The notes beneath the pieces are model-generated. The model was not told the DNA's origin and did not search any database. It saw nothing but the letters and a program-made list of their open reading frames with translations. From NCBI GenBank assembly GCA_023374025.1, contig SIJG01000078.1:575860-639859 (forward strand): a stretch of DNA of 64,000 nt, read 5' to 3'. Positions within the stretch are counted from its first letter, which is position 1, and every line of letters begins with the position of its first letter. The position numbers and the translations under genes were made by a program. Shown here one piece after another: positions 1-10,212 of this stretch. The DNA is from Heterodera schachtii. Lineage: Eukaryota; Nematoda; Chromadorea; Rhabditida; Heteroderidae.

Positions 1-366
1 AAAATTTACCATTTTAGCATCAACTATAAATTTTCTTGCAACTTTTGAATTTCTGTTCGTGTCCAAACGATCGCCTCGTTGAAGCATTGCCGGGTAGCAG
101 ATGAGAATGCTATATCATCAATTCAGAATTTAATTTCAAATGTATTTGAATTATGGTTAGCTTTTTCGATAAATTATTCCAATAATTTGTTTTATTTTTT
201 CAATTTTTTTCACCCGTCATCACAACTTCCGCCTTCCCGAGGCAGACAAAATTCAATTCCGTAAGGCTTATTTGCGGTTTCTTTTGATCCATTGTTGGCA
301 TGACATTGTGCCAAAGTATGAATTTGCACTTCTTTGAATCCGCCACTGCCATCCGTCAAATGGACA
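1..366 (-). CDS. Unrecognised protein, partial at the window edge
   Basis: Two minus-strand exons can be read. The first runs from 366 to 214: an acceptor ending TTTAAG at 367-372, 50 open codons, and a donor GG|GTGAAA. The second starts at 109 after the acceptor GATATAG and stays open to the window edge. The phases agree: two bases of one exon join one base of the next to make a glycine. The protein reads through HLTDGSGGFKEVQIH, GIEFCLPREGG and ILICYPAMLQRGDR. I do not recognise the family. A decayed copy of the GIEFC part lies near 1034-1113, so the sequence has been locally duplicated. The frame could be chance in AT-rich DNA, but two phase-compatible exons with balanced composition make a real gene likely. 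Confidence 0.45.
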
Positions 367-473
367 CTTAAATTTAATTAATCAAATGAAAGTTGCTTAA
401 AAAGTTTACGATTGATTAGATGGGAATTGACAATTGCTGAACATTAAGCAAACAATTAAAAGCAAAATTACAT

Positions 474-1290
474 TTGCGGTTAAAAAAGCCATTTGACTCT
501 GAAAATATCAAATATTTAAAAAATAAATATTTATTCAATATTTTATATATTAATATTTTGAAATATTTTTACTTTTTAATGAATAAAGCAAAATTTTATT
601 TTATTATACAACAGCAGAAATTGGTTGGATTATTAATGAAAAATTGGTTGGATTATTAATGAATACTGATGATTATAGAAATGAGATGAGAATAGGCATC
701 AGCAGATGATTCAGCATTTTTTTATGGAAATTGTAAGCCAAAAAGGGATGTGAAATTTTGTGTTTTTCTCTCGCACTCTCTTTTTGTTAGCACATATCTT
801 TTTTTCTTGCATAGTTTTTTCAATCCATGATCACTGATCATCTTTGATCACTGATCATCTGCTGAATGTGCCAACTCAGCAACAAATGACAATTTGAGAC
901 CATTCGGCTGCCGTCCCGAGATTCAGAAATTTATTTTATGCGTAAATCATATTTTGCTATTTTATGCGTGTACAATAAATTAAATGTCCTACTAATAAAG
1001 TTTATTTCCAAAAAATAAAAAAATGGTTTTTTCACCCACCGGCAAAGCCTTTCTTCCGAGGCAACAAAATTCAATTCCGTGAGGATTCTTTGCGGTTTTA
1101 TGGCAATTTAAAAAGCCATTTGTACTATAAAATACTAAGCAATAATAATAAAAATAATAAGCAATATTTATTTAATATTTAATTGTTTTTCACATTCAAA
1201 AATATTTGTCGGAATAAAGCAAAATTTTATTTTATTATACGACAGCAGAAATTGTTTGGAATATTAATGAATTCTGTCGATCATTAGAGA
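474..1290. repeat. Local duplication: 474-700 resembles 1115-1290, with a decayed exon copy at 1034-1113
   Basis: The stretch around 474-660 (an AAAAAAGCCATTTG start, then AATAAAGCAAAATTTTATTTT and CAGCAGAAATTG) recurs diverged at 1115-1290. Just before the second copy, 1034-1113 repeats the exon sequence ending at 214 (minus-strand reading GIEFC then CLGRK), with indels that break its frame. It looks like an old local duplication of the gene edge with its flank. Confidence 0.5.
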
Positions 1291-1851
1291 AATTGATGGA
1301 TGGGAATGGACAGTAGCTGATGATTCAGCATTTTGATATAAATTAAAAGCAAAAATAAAAATACAATTAAATAAATCGTAAACGGAAAAAAATTTATGAA
1401 TTTAATAACTCAAAATTAAACAGTAATTTTGAATTTCCGAGTCCTGTTAATGATTGGGTTTTAAAATTTTCATGGACAAGCTTAGTTCGCTAAAACCCTG
1501 TAAATATTGTTTTTCGGGAAAATTAAAATTTCCTGTTTGGATACTTGAAAAATCTGGTATATAAATATTCTTTACAAATTAAAAGAATTTGCTTACTAAT
1601 TGTCGGATAAAATGGAAATAAAATTATGTGCTTATTAATGCTTTTCGAGACAATCTGTCTCGAATCTCTCCGGCAATTTTTGGCTGAGTGTTAAATGGCT
1701 TATGAACAATTCCTTTCCTTTCACTACTAGCCGATTTTGTATCACATTTATCAATTTTATCAAATCAAGTACATTTTTGGCTTAATTCGAGTCACTTAAT
1801 TGTTTTTAATTGTTTTAGTCTTGGCGTGTGGCGTCACAGTTCAGCAACATT
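1291..1851. other. No gene seen
   Basis: AT-rich sequence without a supported exon on either strand. It lies downstream of the DUF1647 stop codon. Confidence 0.4.
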
Positions 1852-3841
1852 TCACTTTTCCAAGCCATTCATCTGTACTACCAGCAAATGTTTGGCGGAG
1901 TTTGATGCTGAAAGAACCATTGAATGACCATCGCGGATGAACAGTGTTTGCGTGTGCCAAAAAAGTTGGATCTGTCATTCAAAAAATATAAAGATAGATT
2001 TAAAAATATTTAAATAAAAGCATAAATCTGTCCTACCAACCCGAAATTTGTTGACTATATTCCATGTTGTGCAGCAGAGTATCCAGCAAACTCTGGTGCT
2101 GACGGTGGCATGTCAAGTTTGGGTCCGTTGGTGTGTAAAGGCATTCTTTGGTCTGTCCGATCGGCACAATACAGTCAGGCTCGGCGGCACAAAGATTCAC
2201 TCTTATAATAATGGCATTTTCATTTTTTTTAAATTAGTAATTTAAATTATGCCATTTCATCAGTTGCCGCCTCTGTTCCATTTTCTGCAGAATAACAAAG
2301 CCGGCTTCAAACTGTGGCGGGTCATTATTCTCTGACAATTCATTTGTATTTGCAGCCATTGGCAAATATTGGTACATCCCTGACAAATTGTGATTAGTTA
2401 TGCTATTAATTTAAAATAATTTTTAATAAAATAATTACCCGGATGTGTCGCAATGTTTTTGCCGTGACCAGTATCTTAAAAAACAATTTTTCAAAAAACA
2501 AAACAATTAAAAATTGTCCATTTTCACACTCATTGCTCATCAATTGGACTGGGCCAATTTTGCCCTTTTGAAACGGCGTCAAAATTGTTGCCAAATTGTC
2601 ACTGGCAAACAGGGACGGTCCCAGAATTTCGTCTTGGGGAGGGGGATACCTCCCGGGTCGGGGTCGTTTTCGTACGAGCCGTTTTTGTACGAGCACAAAT
2701 TTTTGGCTATAACTTTTTTATTTGTCAACCAAAACGAACATTCTTGGTATCATTCGATAGCCCTACGTGTCCTCTATTAGCGTGCAAAATTGCGAAAAAT
2801 TTCGTTAAGGTTCAAAAAATTTGTGGCCAGAAGAATTCAAAAAACCAAATTTTCCAACTTTTTTGGCTCGAACTTTTTTTAAACTTGACGAAATTTTTTG
2901 GAATTTTACAGACTAATAGAGCATCTGAAGGGCTCTCGAATGATACCAACAATGTTGGATTTGGTTTACAAAGAAAAACGTTATAGTCCAAAAACCTGTG
3001 TTCGTACGAAAACGGCCCGTACGAAAACGGCCTGGCCCCTACCTCCCCCCGGACGACGACCTTTTTTTTTTTTACTTTTCACTCCACTTTTTTTGTGGCG
3101 TTTTTCCAAAAAACTTTTTGTGGAACAGGGGGGGTCCGGCGGTGCCGATAGGCGCCGCCGGGAAAATTTTTGCATTTTTAATGCGATTTGTTAACGAATT
3201 TTGTCCAAAAAAGTGACGATTTTTGCGATTTTGAGCCATTTTTAGGAGATTTTCATCAAAAAATGTCGATTTTTTGAAAATTTAGTGAAATTTTTTGGAA
3301 AATTTGGGTAAGAGGCTAAGTCTGGGGGGGGGGGGGGGGGGTACTATCAAGGAAAATCTAAAATTTTCAGCAAAAATACTATTTTTTCCTTTTGCAATTT
3401 TTTAAATTTTAATTACCGCCATCACAAAAATTTTACGCGTAACTTTTAAGTGGCGCACTCGGCCCGCAACCATTTGAGAAAAATTGAAAATGCGCCATTC
3501 CAAATTGCACACTGAATTCAGTTCAGCCATCTTTAAATCAATTAAAATTAATCTTCAATTTAATTTTTGCATATTTTATGAATCACAAAAATCACCTAAT
3601 AATTGATAGAAAATAAATGAAAAAATTAAAGAATATAAATTTAATTATTTGAAAGTATAAATTTTAAAATTTCTTTTAACTATTCGCTGTTTTTCGTCAC
3701 ATTTCCCAAATCGTACGCAATTATTTTTTGCTGGCACCCAAAATGCTCTTTTATGTTCGCGATTAGCATCCGAAGTGATGGGAAATAATTGGCACTGGCG
3801 GCTGTCACAAAGACAAATTTTGGATGTCCGGGGAATTTGAC
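1852..3841 (-). CDS. DUF1647-family glycosyltransferase-like protein, probably damaged
   Basis: Minus-strand exons read 3841-3701, 3530 to about 3440, 2601-2528, 2474-2439, 2379-about 2253, 2201-2056 and 1907-1852 (TGA). Family hallmarks appear in order: FVTAASANYF, IIAYDLGN, SVCNLEWRIFNFSQM, GPVQLMSNE, then THPG|MYQYLPM across a splice, FEAGFVILQK, CHRQHQSLL and the C-terminus. DUF1647 (Pfam PF07801) proteins are nematode-expanded, usually type II membrane proteins thought to act as glycosyltransferases in the Golgi; that role is family knowledge. Two oddities stand out. The middle block, expected between LEWRIFNF and DNLATIL and normally carrying the W-x-D motif, is missing, and a palindromic repeat lies exactly there. 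After codons MKW near 2253 no GT donor is present; a GC donor would create TGA with the next exon. Upstream exons may lie in the gap; a possible start exon is at 5988-6041. Confidence 0.7.
2610..3345. mobile_element. Palindromic MITE-like element with G-rich outer ends
   Basis: The inner part (about 2660-3035) is a large inverted repeat. The left arm runs from CGTTTTCGTACGAGCCG through ACATTCTTGGTATCATTCG and CCTCTATTAGC; the right arm returns as CTAATAGAGCATCTG, CGAATGATACCAACAATG and CGTACGAAAACGGCC. The left edge begins CAGGGACGGTCC, like hAT ends, but I found no matching right end or clear target duplication. A G-run at about 3326-3342 and a GGTGCCGATAGGCGCC hairpin motif near 3142 lie at the right side. 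Confidence 0.6.
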
Positions 3842-3885
3842 CTGAATTGTTACAAATAAAATTATTTTTATAATTTTTCTTAATT

Positions 3886-4417
3886 NNNNNNNNNNNNNNN
3901 NNNNNNNNNNNNNNNNNNNNNNNNNNNNNNNNNNNNNNNNNNNNNNNNNNNNNNNNNNNNNNNNNNNNNNNNNNNNNNNNNNNNNNNNNNNNNNNNNNNN
4001 NNNNNNNNNNNNNNNNNNNNNNNNNNNNNNNNNNNNNNNNNNNNNNNNNNNNNNNNNNNNNNNNNNNNNNNNNNNNNNNNNNNNNNNNNNNNNNNNNNNN
4101 NNNNNNNNNNNNNNNNNNNNNNNNNNNNNNNNNNNNNNNNNNNNNNNNNNNNNNNNNNNNNNNNNNNNNNNNNNNNNNNNNNNNNNNNNNNNNNNNNNNN
4201 NNNNNNNNNNNNNNNNNNNNNNNNNNNNNNNNNNNNNNNNNNNNNNNNNNNNNNNNNNNNNNNNNNNNNNNNNNNNNNNNNNNNNNNNNNNNNNNNNNNN
4301 NNNNNNNNNNNNNNNNNNNNNNNNNNNNNNNNNNNNNNNNNNNNNNNNNNNNNNNNNNNNNNNNNNNNNNNNNNNNNNNNNNNNNNNNNNNNNNNNNNNN
4401 NNNNNNNNNNNNNNNNN
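3886..4417. other. Assembly gap (532 N)
   Basis: All bases are N. The gap may hide upstream exons of the DUF1647 gene. Confidence 0.99.
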
Positions 4418-4680
4418 TTTGCCATAATTATGGGCAATTGTAACTGTTCAAAAATTCTATGCAGAAAAAAGCAAAATATTCAAATAAAAAATGCTCATCC
4501 TAGAAATCAATGCTCTGATTATGAAAAAATGTTCTTATAAAAGAAAAACATTGAGGGATTTAAAAAATGGAATATATGACTAAACTCAAAAATCTTTTGC
4601 ATTTTCATCGCAATTCATCCGATATTTTTATTTTTTATAACTATTTTTTCCTTTTGTTCAATTTCAAATATTTAGTTACA

Positions 4681-4771
4681 ACCGAAGAGTGGAAAATTTT
4701 TTGTTTGGGTTTCAAAACAGAAGACGAATGTGAAAATGCGAAGAAAATAATTTCAAAAGGAAAGTACGCTG
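4681..4771 (+). CDS. Possible small exon, unrecognised
   Basis: A plus-strand reading after an acceptor-like ATATTTAG gives EEWKIFCLGFKTEDEC and a lysine-rich tail, ending at a possible donor G|GTACAT or at the stop at 4777. Composition is more protein-like than its surroundings. No neighbouring exon is convincing, so this may be a fragment or chance. Confidence 0.25.
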
Positions 4772-4779
4772 GTACATAA

Positions 4780-5987
4780 CGTTGTCAATGGTTAGCTAAC
4801 ACGAAAGAATGCAAATATTATAAATTGAAAAAAAAGTTAAGCAACCACGAATTGGGAAAGATTGAAAATTTTTGAAATTTGAAAACATGATTTTTCCTAA
4901 AAATTGTCTCAAAATCGCAAAATGGGCGGGGAGGTTGGGTCACCGGCACGGCTCCCTGAAAATGCGACACCGAGAGAAAGTTTTTCAAGAAAATGCGATA
5001 CTGAGAAACTCCCTCCCGCATGCCCCTTATATAATTCAACACCTTCAACCAATTAAAACTTATTGATTTTTTTTGTCCAATTAGCCATTTTCACTGCATT
5101 AAAATCACTTAACCTGTAACAAGAACCTAATACGCAAAGATTAATTTTTTATGATTTAATGAGATTATTTTAATCAACAAAACAAGAGGAAATTGCAAAT
5201 AAATTTAAAATGAAATTTTTATGGAATTCAAATTTCTATTTTTTCGACCGCTTTCAAAGAACTCGAATCCAAAAATCTTCCGTAGGAACCGCTCCAGACC
5301 AGGACATACGAATGAATGTTCCTTTAAAAAACAACTGGTTAATACAGGCATGTTCATATGTTTAGTATCACTTAGAGAAATGCCATTGTTTATGGTTTAT
5401 CAACCTTTGTGACATTTGTATCAAAAATAGTAATCCAAAATTCTTTTGTCCTAAAGTCAAGATAAACCAGTTTTTAAATTAGTTTAAAAAGAATGGTATA
5501 TACATTTTGCATATAATAGAAAAAGTTATGATACAAAAAGCGAGAAATAGATTTATATGGAGAGAATCATAAATTTTTCTTACACTAAATAAACGAAACT
5601 GCGTTTTTGCGACGAATTTTTGATTAAGCGATTATTGAAGCATGGCATTAAAATTCACGAACAACTTCTGAAATGATGGCATTTCTGATGCTAAACACAC
5701 GACCAAAATATATAAATTTAAAAATTTTCGTGCCTCCGCATTCCTATGCTGAAGCCACCAGCGCTCTTGTGGACGAAGCGCCCTGCGGTTAAAAGTTGGG
5801 GGTGAACCTATCATTTGTTAAGTCAAATAGTACAAGAAAAAAAAATTTAAAAATTCACAAATTCACAAAATTTTTTTGACAATAATTTATATTATTTTAA
5901 TAAGTTAATTTTAACAAAATCCACATGTTTTTTAAAAATTTTTTATGTTGTTGTTTTCATTTTTGCCTAAATTAGTTTAAAAATTAC
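4780..5987. other. Mostly non-coding sequence
   Basis: No exon is supported here. The block 5750-5810 (GCGCTCTTGTGGACGAAGCG) is richer in GC and looks like a fragment of a dispersed repeat rather than coding sequence. Confidence 0.35.
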
Positions 5988-6041
5988 CTGTCGGAATAAA
6001 GCCCTCAATTTCGCCGTCTCCTTCAGCAGATTGGGCTTCAT
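5988..6041 (-). CDS. Candidate first exon (MKPNLLKETAKLRALFRQ)
   Basis: A minus-strand ATG at 6041 opens 18 codons and ends in a strong donor, CAG|GTAATT. Upstream is TTTTAG, a possible trans-splice acceptor, 13 bases before the ATG. A short basic N-terminus ending in phase 0 would suit a type II membrane protein, and the next gene downstream is the DUF1647 gene, whose first visible exon begins in phase 0. The link is inferred only, because the gap lies between. Confidence 0.4.
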
Positions 6042-6486
6042 GTTCGATTAAAACTAAAATTTTAATTTAATATTTTATATTTTAAAAATTTCAATTTTTA
6101 TTGCAAAAATTTTATGCGTTCCTATCAAATTCGACCATGCGTGCTCTATCCACCCACCAAGTTTCATTCGGAAATCCCACGGACACCTGGGGACCTTCCT
6201 TTGTTAGGAACACCTAAAAAGATTTATATTCGAAAAACGACTTGGAGTTGGATCCAGGAAAAATCCAAGCCTGGATCCAGGTCCTGGTCGAGCTCTAATT
6301 ATTTTATTTATTTTTCAATTTATTTTGTGCTTAAAAGAAATATTTATGACTGGTGAAAAGGAAAAACAGAATTAGCATAAAAAATTTAATTTCTGTGTAC
6401 AAATTTATCGGTCAACATCCTTTGTGTTTTTGCACTTCCATTAAAACAATCGTTCAAAATCGCTTCCATTTCCCTCCTGTTTGGAT
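6042..6486. other. Intergenic; repeat fragment
   Basis: The stretch 6120-6300 contains CCTGGATCCAGG-type inverted motifs and reads like a dispersed repeat. No gene is seen. Confidence 0.35.
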
Positions 6487-8486
6487 CTAATCGAGGGTCA
6501 TTGTGCCATTGATCAGTTTTATCGGAATCCATTCAGGCAAAAAATGTTCCCGCGTATGAAGGCCTAAAACGGAATTACCCATTGTTTAATTCAACGAAAT
6601 TAAAAAAACTGACCCGGAAGGAAGTCTGAATTGTACAAAATGGTCGCGTCGTCCGGCATCAAATAGCCAATCGACCAAGCAAAAGTTGATGTCTGTGCCG
6701 ACAGAAACAAAGAATCGCATGCCATCACGGCAAAAGCCAAATCATTTGCCCTTGGCATTGGTTCCGGCAAATAAACATTGGCAAAAAGCAAAAAAAGCAA
6801 ATTTATTTTAATTAATTTAAATAATAAAATTTGTTAATTATTTACCTGCTGATTGAATGATAAATTCGCCAAAAATTGTTTGTCTTCTCCAAGCAAAACA
6901 ACAGAAATGGAAATATTTTCAAATTTTCCCTAAATTTTTAATTAAAAATTACAATTCGCCATTTGAATCACCTTTAAATATTCAAATCCGAAATCAATTC
7001 CTTTCTCAGTAGGTTCCTTTTTCGAGTCCCAACCTCTTTTAACAATATCTCCCCTGCGGATGTGCACACAAAATTTGTGTGACTCATCATTTCTGAAAAG
7101 ATTGGAATTATTATATATTAATTTAATTAAAAAAAGTTAATTATTTATTTAAATATATATATATATATTGTATATTAATAATATTATATATTTTTTCAAA
7201 TACTAACCCAAAGAATTCATTTTTGAATGCCGTCGCATTCAAACAAAGTTGATGCCCAAACTGAAATATTTGACGTATTTCCATCCTTCGACTTTCAAAG
7301 AATTTGTAAGATTGGAAACAACCCTCGCCCTTAAATTTTAATTTGATTGTTTTTTTTGTTTTAACAAATACATCCAATTCCAAGTATTTCTGCTTGATCC
7401 TCGAAATAGCCAAACTTAAACAAAATTTATTTGAAATTTAAAAAATAAAAAAGAAAACTTTTGAGGGTTCACATATGAAAAACATCCAATGAATAATTTC
7501 TCCACATAAAAAGTTTCATTCTGCTTCCCTTTCGGATTCTGAATATATTTAATGATCAGGGCTGTCAAAAATATGCAAATGCATTTTTTTTTCCTGGGTT
7601 CTACCGTAGGCTAATTAGTATGAAAAACGTCTTATTTTGGGTATTTGCGTATAAAAGTCGGGACATTTATTTGCATATTTTTGCATATTTTGGGTTTTTC
7701 TGCATATTTCATGCATATTTTGCCATTTTTGTAAATATTTTCCGATTTGAATATCTCTTAGGAAAAAATTTTGATTATGCCTTTAATTAAATCCAAATCC
7801 GAATGGATGCGCGAGTGGGTCAACAGTGAGCTTCACTGCCGAAAAGCTTGAGAAGTTTTTGATTTGCAATTGAAAAAACAACTGATAAAATGAGGATTAA
7901 AATTTTTTAATTAATTTGCACCCCTTAATTTTCACTTCTTTTTGTGCATATTTGGTGCATATTTTGCTATTTTATTTGCATATTTATGCGCATATTTTGG
8001 CCATTTTTCGTGCATATTTTTGACAGCCCTGTTAATGATCATTTAGAAAAATAATTAAAATAAATAAAATAATTTTAAATTATTAATTAAATTAAAAATT
8101 ACAAAATATTTTCCTTGGCTAGCGAAGATCGGGAAAAGCTGCTCCTTCTTCTCGCCTTTTTCTACCGCATTTACGTGTGATTTTTTGCATTTGTCACTGT
8201 CCTTTTAAATCGGCTTTCGTCCATAAGGTTTTCCAATTCCGTACAATGCGGCAAAACGGAACTAAAAACAAAAATCAAATTTAATAAAGCGCGAATTTCC
8301 TTGCCCCGGGGGGTCGGTTTTAAATTTTTTGGACCAGTCCATAAAATCATTTATTCCTTATTTGTTTTTTGAAATGTTGTGATCGGTAATCCCGACTTGT
8401 TCACAAAAAGTACCATTTGGTTGCCCAGTCCTGAACATCCTCCGCCCGTCGGTAACACATATTTGTCAACTTTTTTGGGGAAAAGC
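6487..8486 (-). pseudogene. GT11 alpha-1,2-fucosyltransferase, probably disabled
   Basis: Minus-strand exons: 8486-8414, 8261-8103, 7538-7459, 7414-7208, 7092-6972, 6929-6846, about 6780-6614 and 6563-6487 (TAG). Phases agree at every junction except the one entering the 6780 exon. Motifs of the Golgi GT11 family appear in order: GGCSGLGNQM|FRFAALYGIG across the first splice, CFSYVNPQ, GCFQSYKFFE, the donor-sugar motif VHIRRGD, VVLLGEDKQF, ANDLAFAVMACDSLFLS, TFAWSIGYL and HFLPEW. The family moves fucose from GDP-fucose onto galactose of glycans. Two lesions are visible: an in-frame TAA (8205-8207) in the middle of an otherwise open exon, and no AG acceptor before the NVYLPEP exon. A hAT MITE occupies the second intron. 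It could still be active if the TAA is a sequencing error. Exons at 9135-9601 are in phase to be its N-terminus. Confidence 0.8.
7557..8031. mobile_element. hAT-type MITE, 475 bp, 8-bp target duplication
   Basis: Terminal inverted repeats are CAGGGCTGTCAAAAATATG and its complement. The element is flanked by identical 8-bp copies of TTAATGAT (7549-7556 and 8032-8039), the hAT signature. Several TGCATATTTT motifs repeat beside both ends, as hAT transposase-binding sites often do. There is no coding capacity, so it depends on another element. Confidence 0.9.
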
Positions 8487-9130
8487 CTGGAACCATTTGA
8501 AACGATGAATTATGTTTAAGAAACAATTTTTTGTTATACCGGCTAGTTTTTTTTTACTTTTTTTTCCTGAGTCCCCTATGGTCTGAAAGGCATGAAAACA
8601 TGTTTGTTTTTTGGTTGTTGTTAAGCATATTTTTCTAGTTATTAGAGCCTATTTTCTAGTTTTTTATTTTTAGTGCCTAAAAGGCCTAAAATCTTTCAAA
8701 AAACTATTTTCAACTATTTTGGCGTTTTACCCAAATTTTATAACAAAAATACAATAAAAACGAAAAATGCACCCCTAAGAATCGATCTAAACATTTTTTC
8801 AAAAATACACCCCTAAGAACCGAACAAAATTTTCATAAATGCCACCCCCTAAGAAATATAAATTTTCTCAAAAATTCATCTTCAAAATTTATTTAAAATT
8901 TTTGAAAATTTGAATGCAATTTGTTAACAGATTTTCACCAAAAAGAAACTAGATTTGGCTGACACTTTTTTATACCAAAACAACAATTTTAAAAAAAAAC
9001 CATTTTGGCGTATTTAATTTATAATTTTTTTCATTGACAATGGATGGCCAATGGTGGCGGATTTTACGAAACGGCCAAGTTCACACTTTTTTTTTAATCG
9101 ATTTGGTTTTATCATATGGTCACTTTTAAT
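8487..9130. repeat. Dispersed repeat, no gene
   Basis: Contains the block near 8570-8760 (GGTCTGAAAGGCATG, GGTTGTTGTTAAGC, GCCTAAAAGGCC) that recurs diverged near 39.9, 45.75, 50.2 and 63.5 kb beside the F-box-like genes. The rest is AT-rich. Confidence 0.4.
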
Positions 9131-9601
9131 TTACCGTTCATATTGCTCTTCCGTCGGATTTGGTTTGCACAACGAAAAGGCGAATTGCATTTTCGGATCG
9201 GATGGCCCAAGGGAATGCGACGCTTGGACAAACTTTAAAGGAATTAAATTTGACCGAAATAGCTAAAATAGGAAAATAGTTGCCAAATATATCATTTCCA
9301 TATAGCCCAGAAAAAGATAAATCGGTAAATCCCTAAGATTGGGCCCCTTCTTATCGGATTGCTTTCTTTTTACCCATGCTTCAATGAAGCATTTGGAACT
9401 GCGGCTAATGAACAGCTCCATCTTGAGCTGTTCTTTTTGCTCTTCTGTTTGGTGTGCCATCGGCAGCATGTCAAGTCCAAGAAGCCAAAGGTCGGCATAA
9501 TCCGACAAAAAAGACGGACCATTTGAACGGAGGAAATCATTTTGCATGGCACGGCCATTGAAGTCTGAGAATGGCATGTTGGGAAAGCCGAGAATGCCCA
9601 T
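9131..9601 (-). CDS. Unrecognised small protein or N-terminal exons of the fucosyltransferase
   Basis: An ATG at 9601 opens 76 codons down to a donor TGG|GTAAAA (exon low end 9374). After a 111-base intron ending TTTTAG, a second exon starts at 9262. It either stops at the TAA at 9131-9133 (119 residues) or splices at CG|GTAAAT (low end 9135) in phase 2, exactly what the first fucosyltransferase exon at 8486 requires. The reading contains SDYADLWLLGLDMLP, EQLKMELFISRSSKCF and KMQFAFSLCKPNPTEEQ. I do not recognise it. The FAFSLCKPNP part is weakly like the C-terminal end of M13 peptidases, but no zinc-binding motif is present. No signal peptide is seen. Confidence 0.5.
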
Positions 9602-9732
9602 TTAAAATATATAAAATAATATTTTCACCATTTTCACCGATGAAAAGCGCGTGAATGGCACAGCAGTTTGATTCAAAGCAAAAAGTACAGAAAATTTGTG
9701 TTGTCCTGCACTCAAATTATATCTTAAAATAT

Positions 9733-10212
9733 GACGAAGTACGAAAAGTGCAAGTTAGCAAATTAAAAGCAAAATAATTATTTTAAAAATTAAAAGCAAA
9801 ATAATTATTATTTAATTATAATACATATTATTTAAATTTCGCAACATAATTAAAATATATTTTTATATTAATCATATACGTGGTGAACCGAAGCTACATT
9901 ATAACTATATTATTTAATGGATATTTATTTAAAAATCAAACACAACAAATAATTTTACATTTTGCGCTAATTTTAGTTCCAAAAACTGAAAACAAATATT
10001 TCAAACATAATCTCGTAAAACGGTTTTGCGAGGAGAGTAAAACTAAATTTCTCAAAAGGAAAGAGAAAATAATACACAAAATCGAGATCCGCTTTGTAGC
10101 CAAAATTTAAGAATAATTCTTAAATTGAATTAATATAATTATTTTGCTTTTAATTTTTAAAATAATTATTTTGCTTTTAATTTGATCACTTGCACTTTTC
10201 GGACTTCGCCCA
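9733..10212. mobile_element. Fold-back element with inverted repeats
   Basis: The left arm (CGAAAAGTGCAAGTTAGC followed by AAT-TAAAAGCAAAATAATTATT repeats) returns inverted at the right (AATAATTATTTTGCTTTTAATTT, then CACTTGCACTTTTCGG). Arms are about 75 bp. No target duplication was identified and there is no coding capacity. Confidence 0.6.

Noticed and set aside
3880..4437. Reading through the gap
   Set aside because: It consists of unknown bases.
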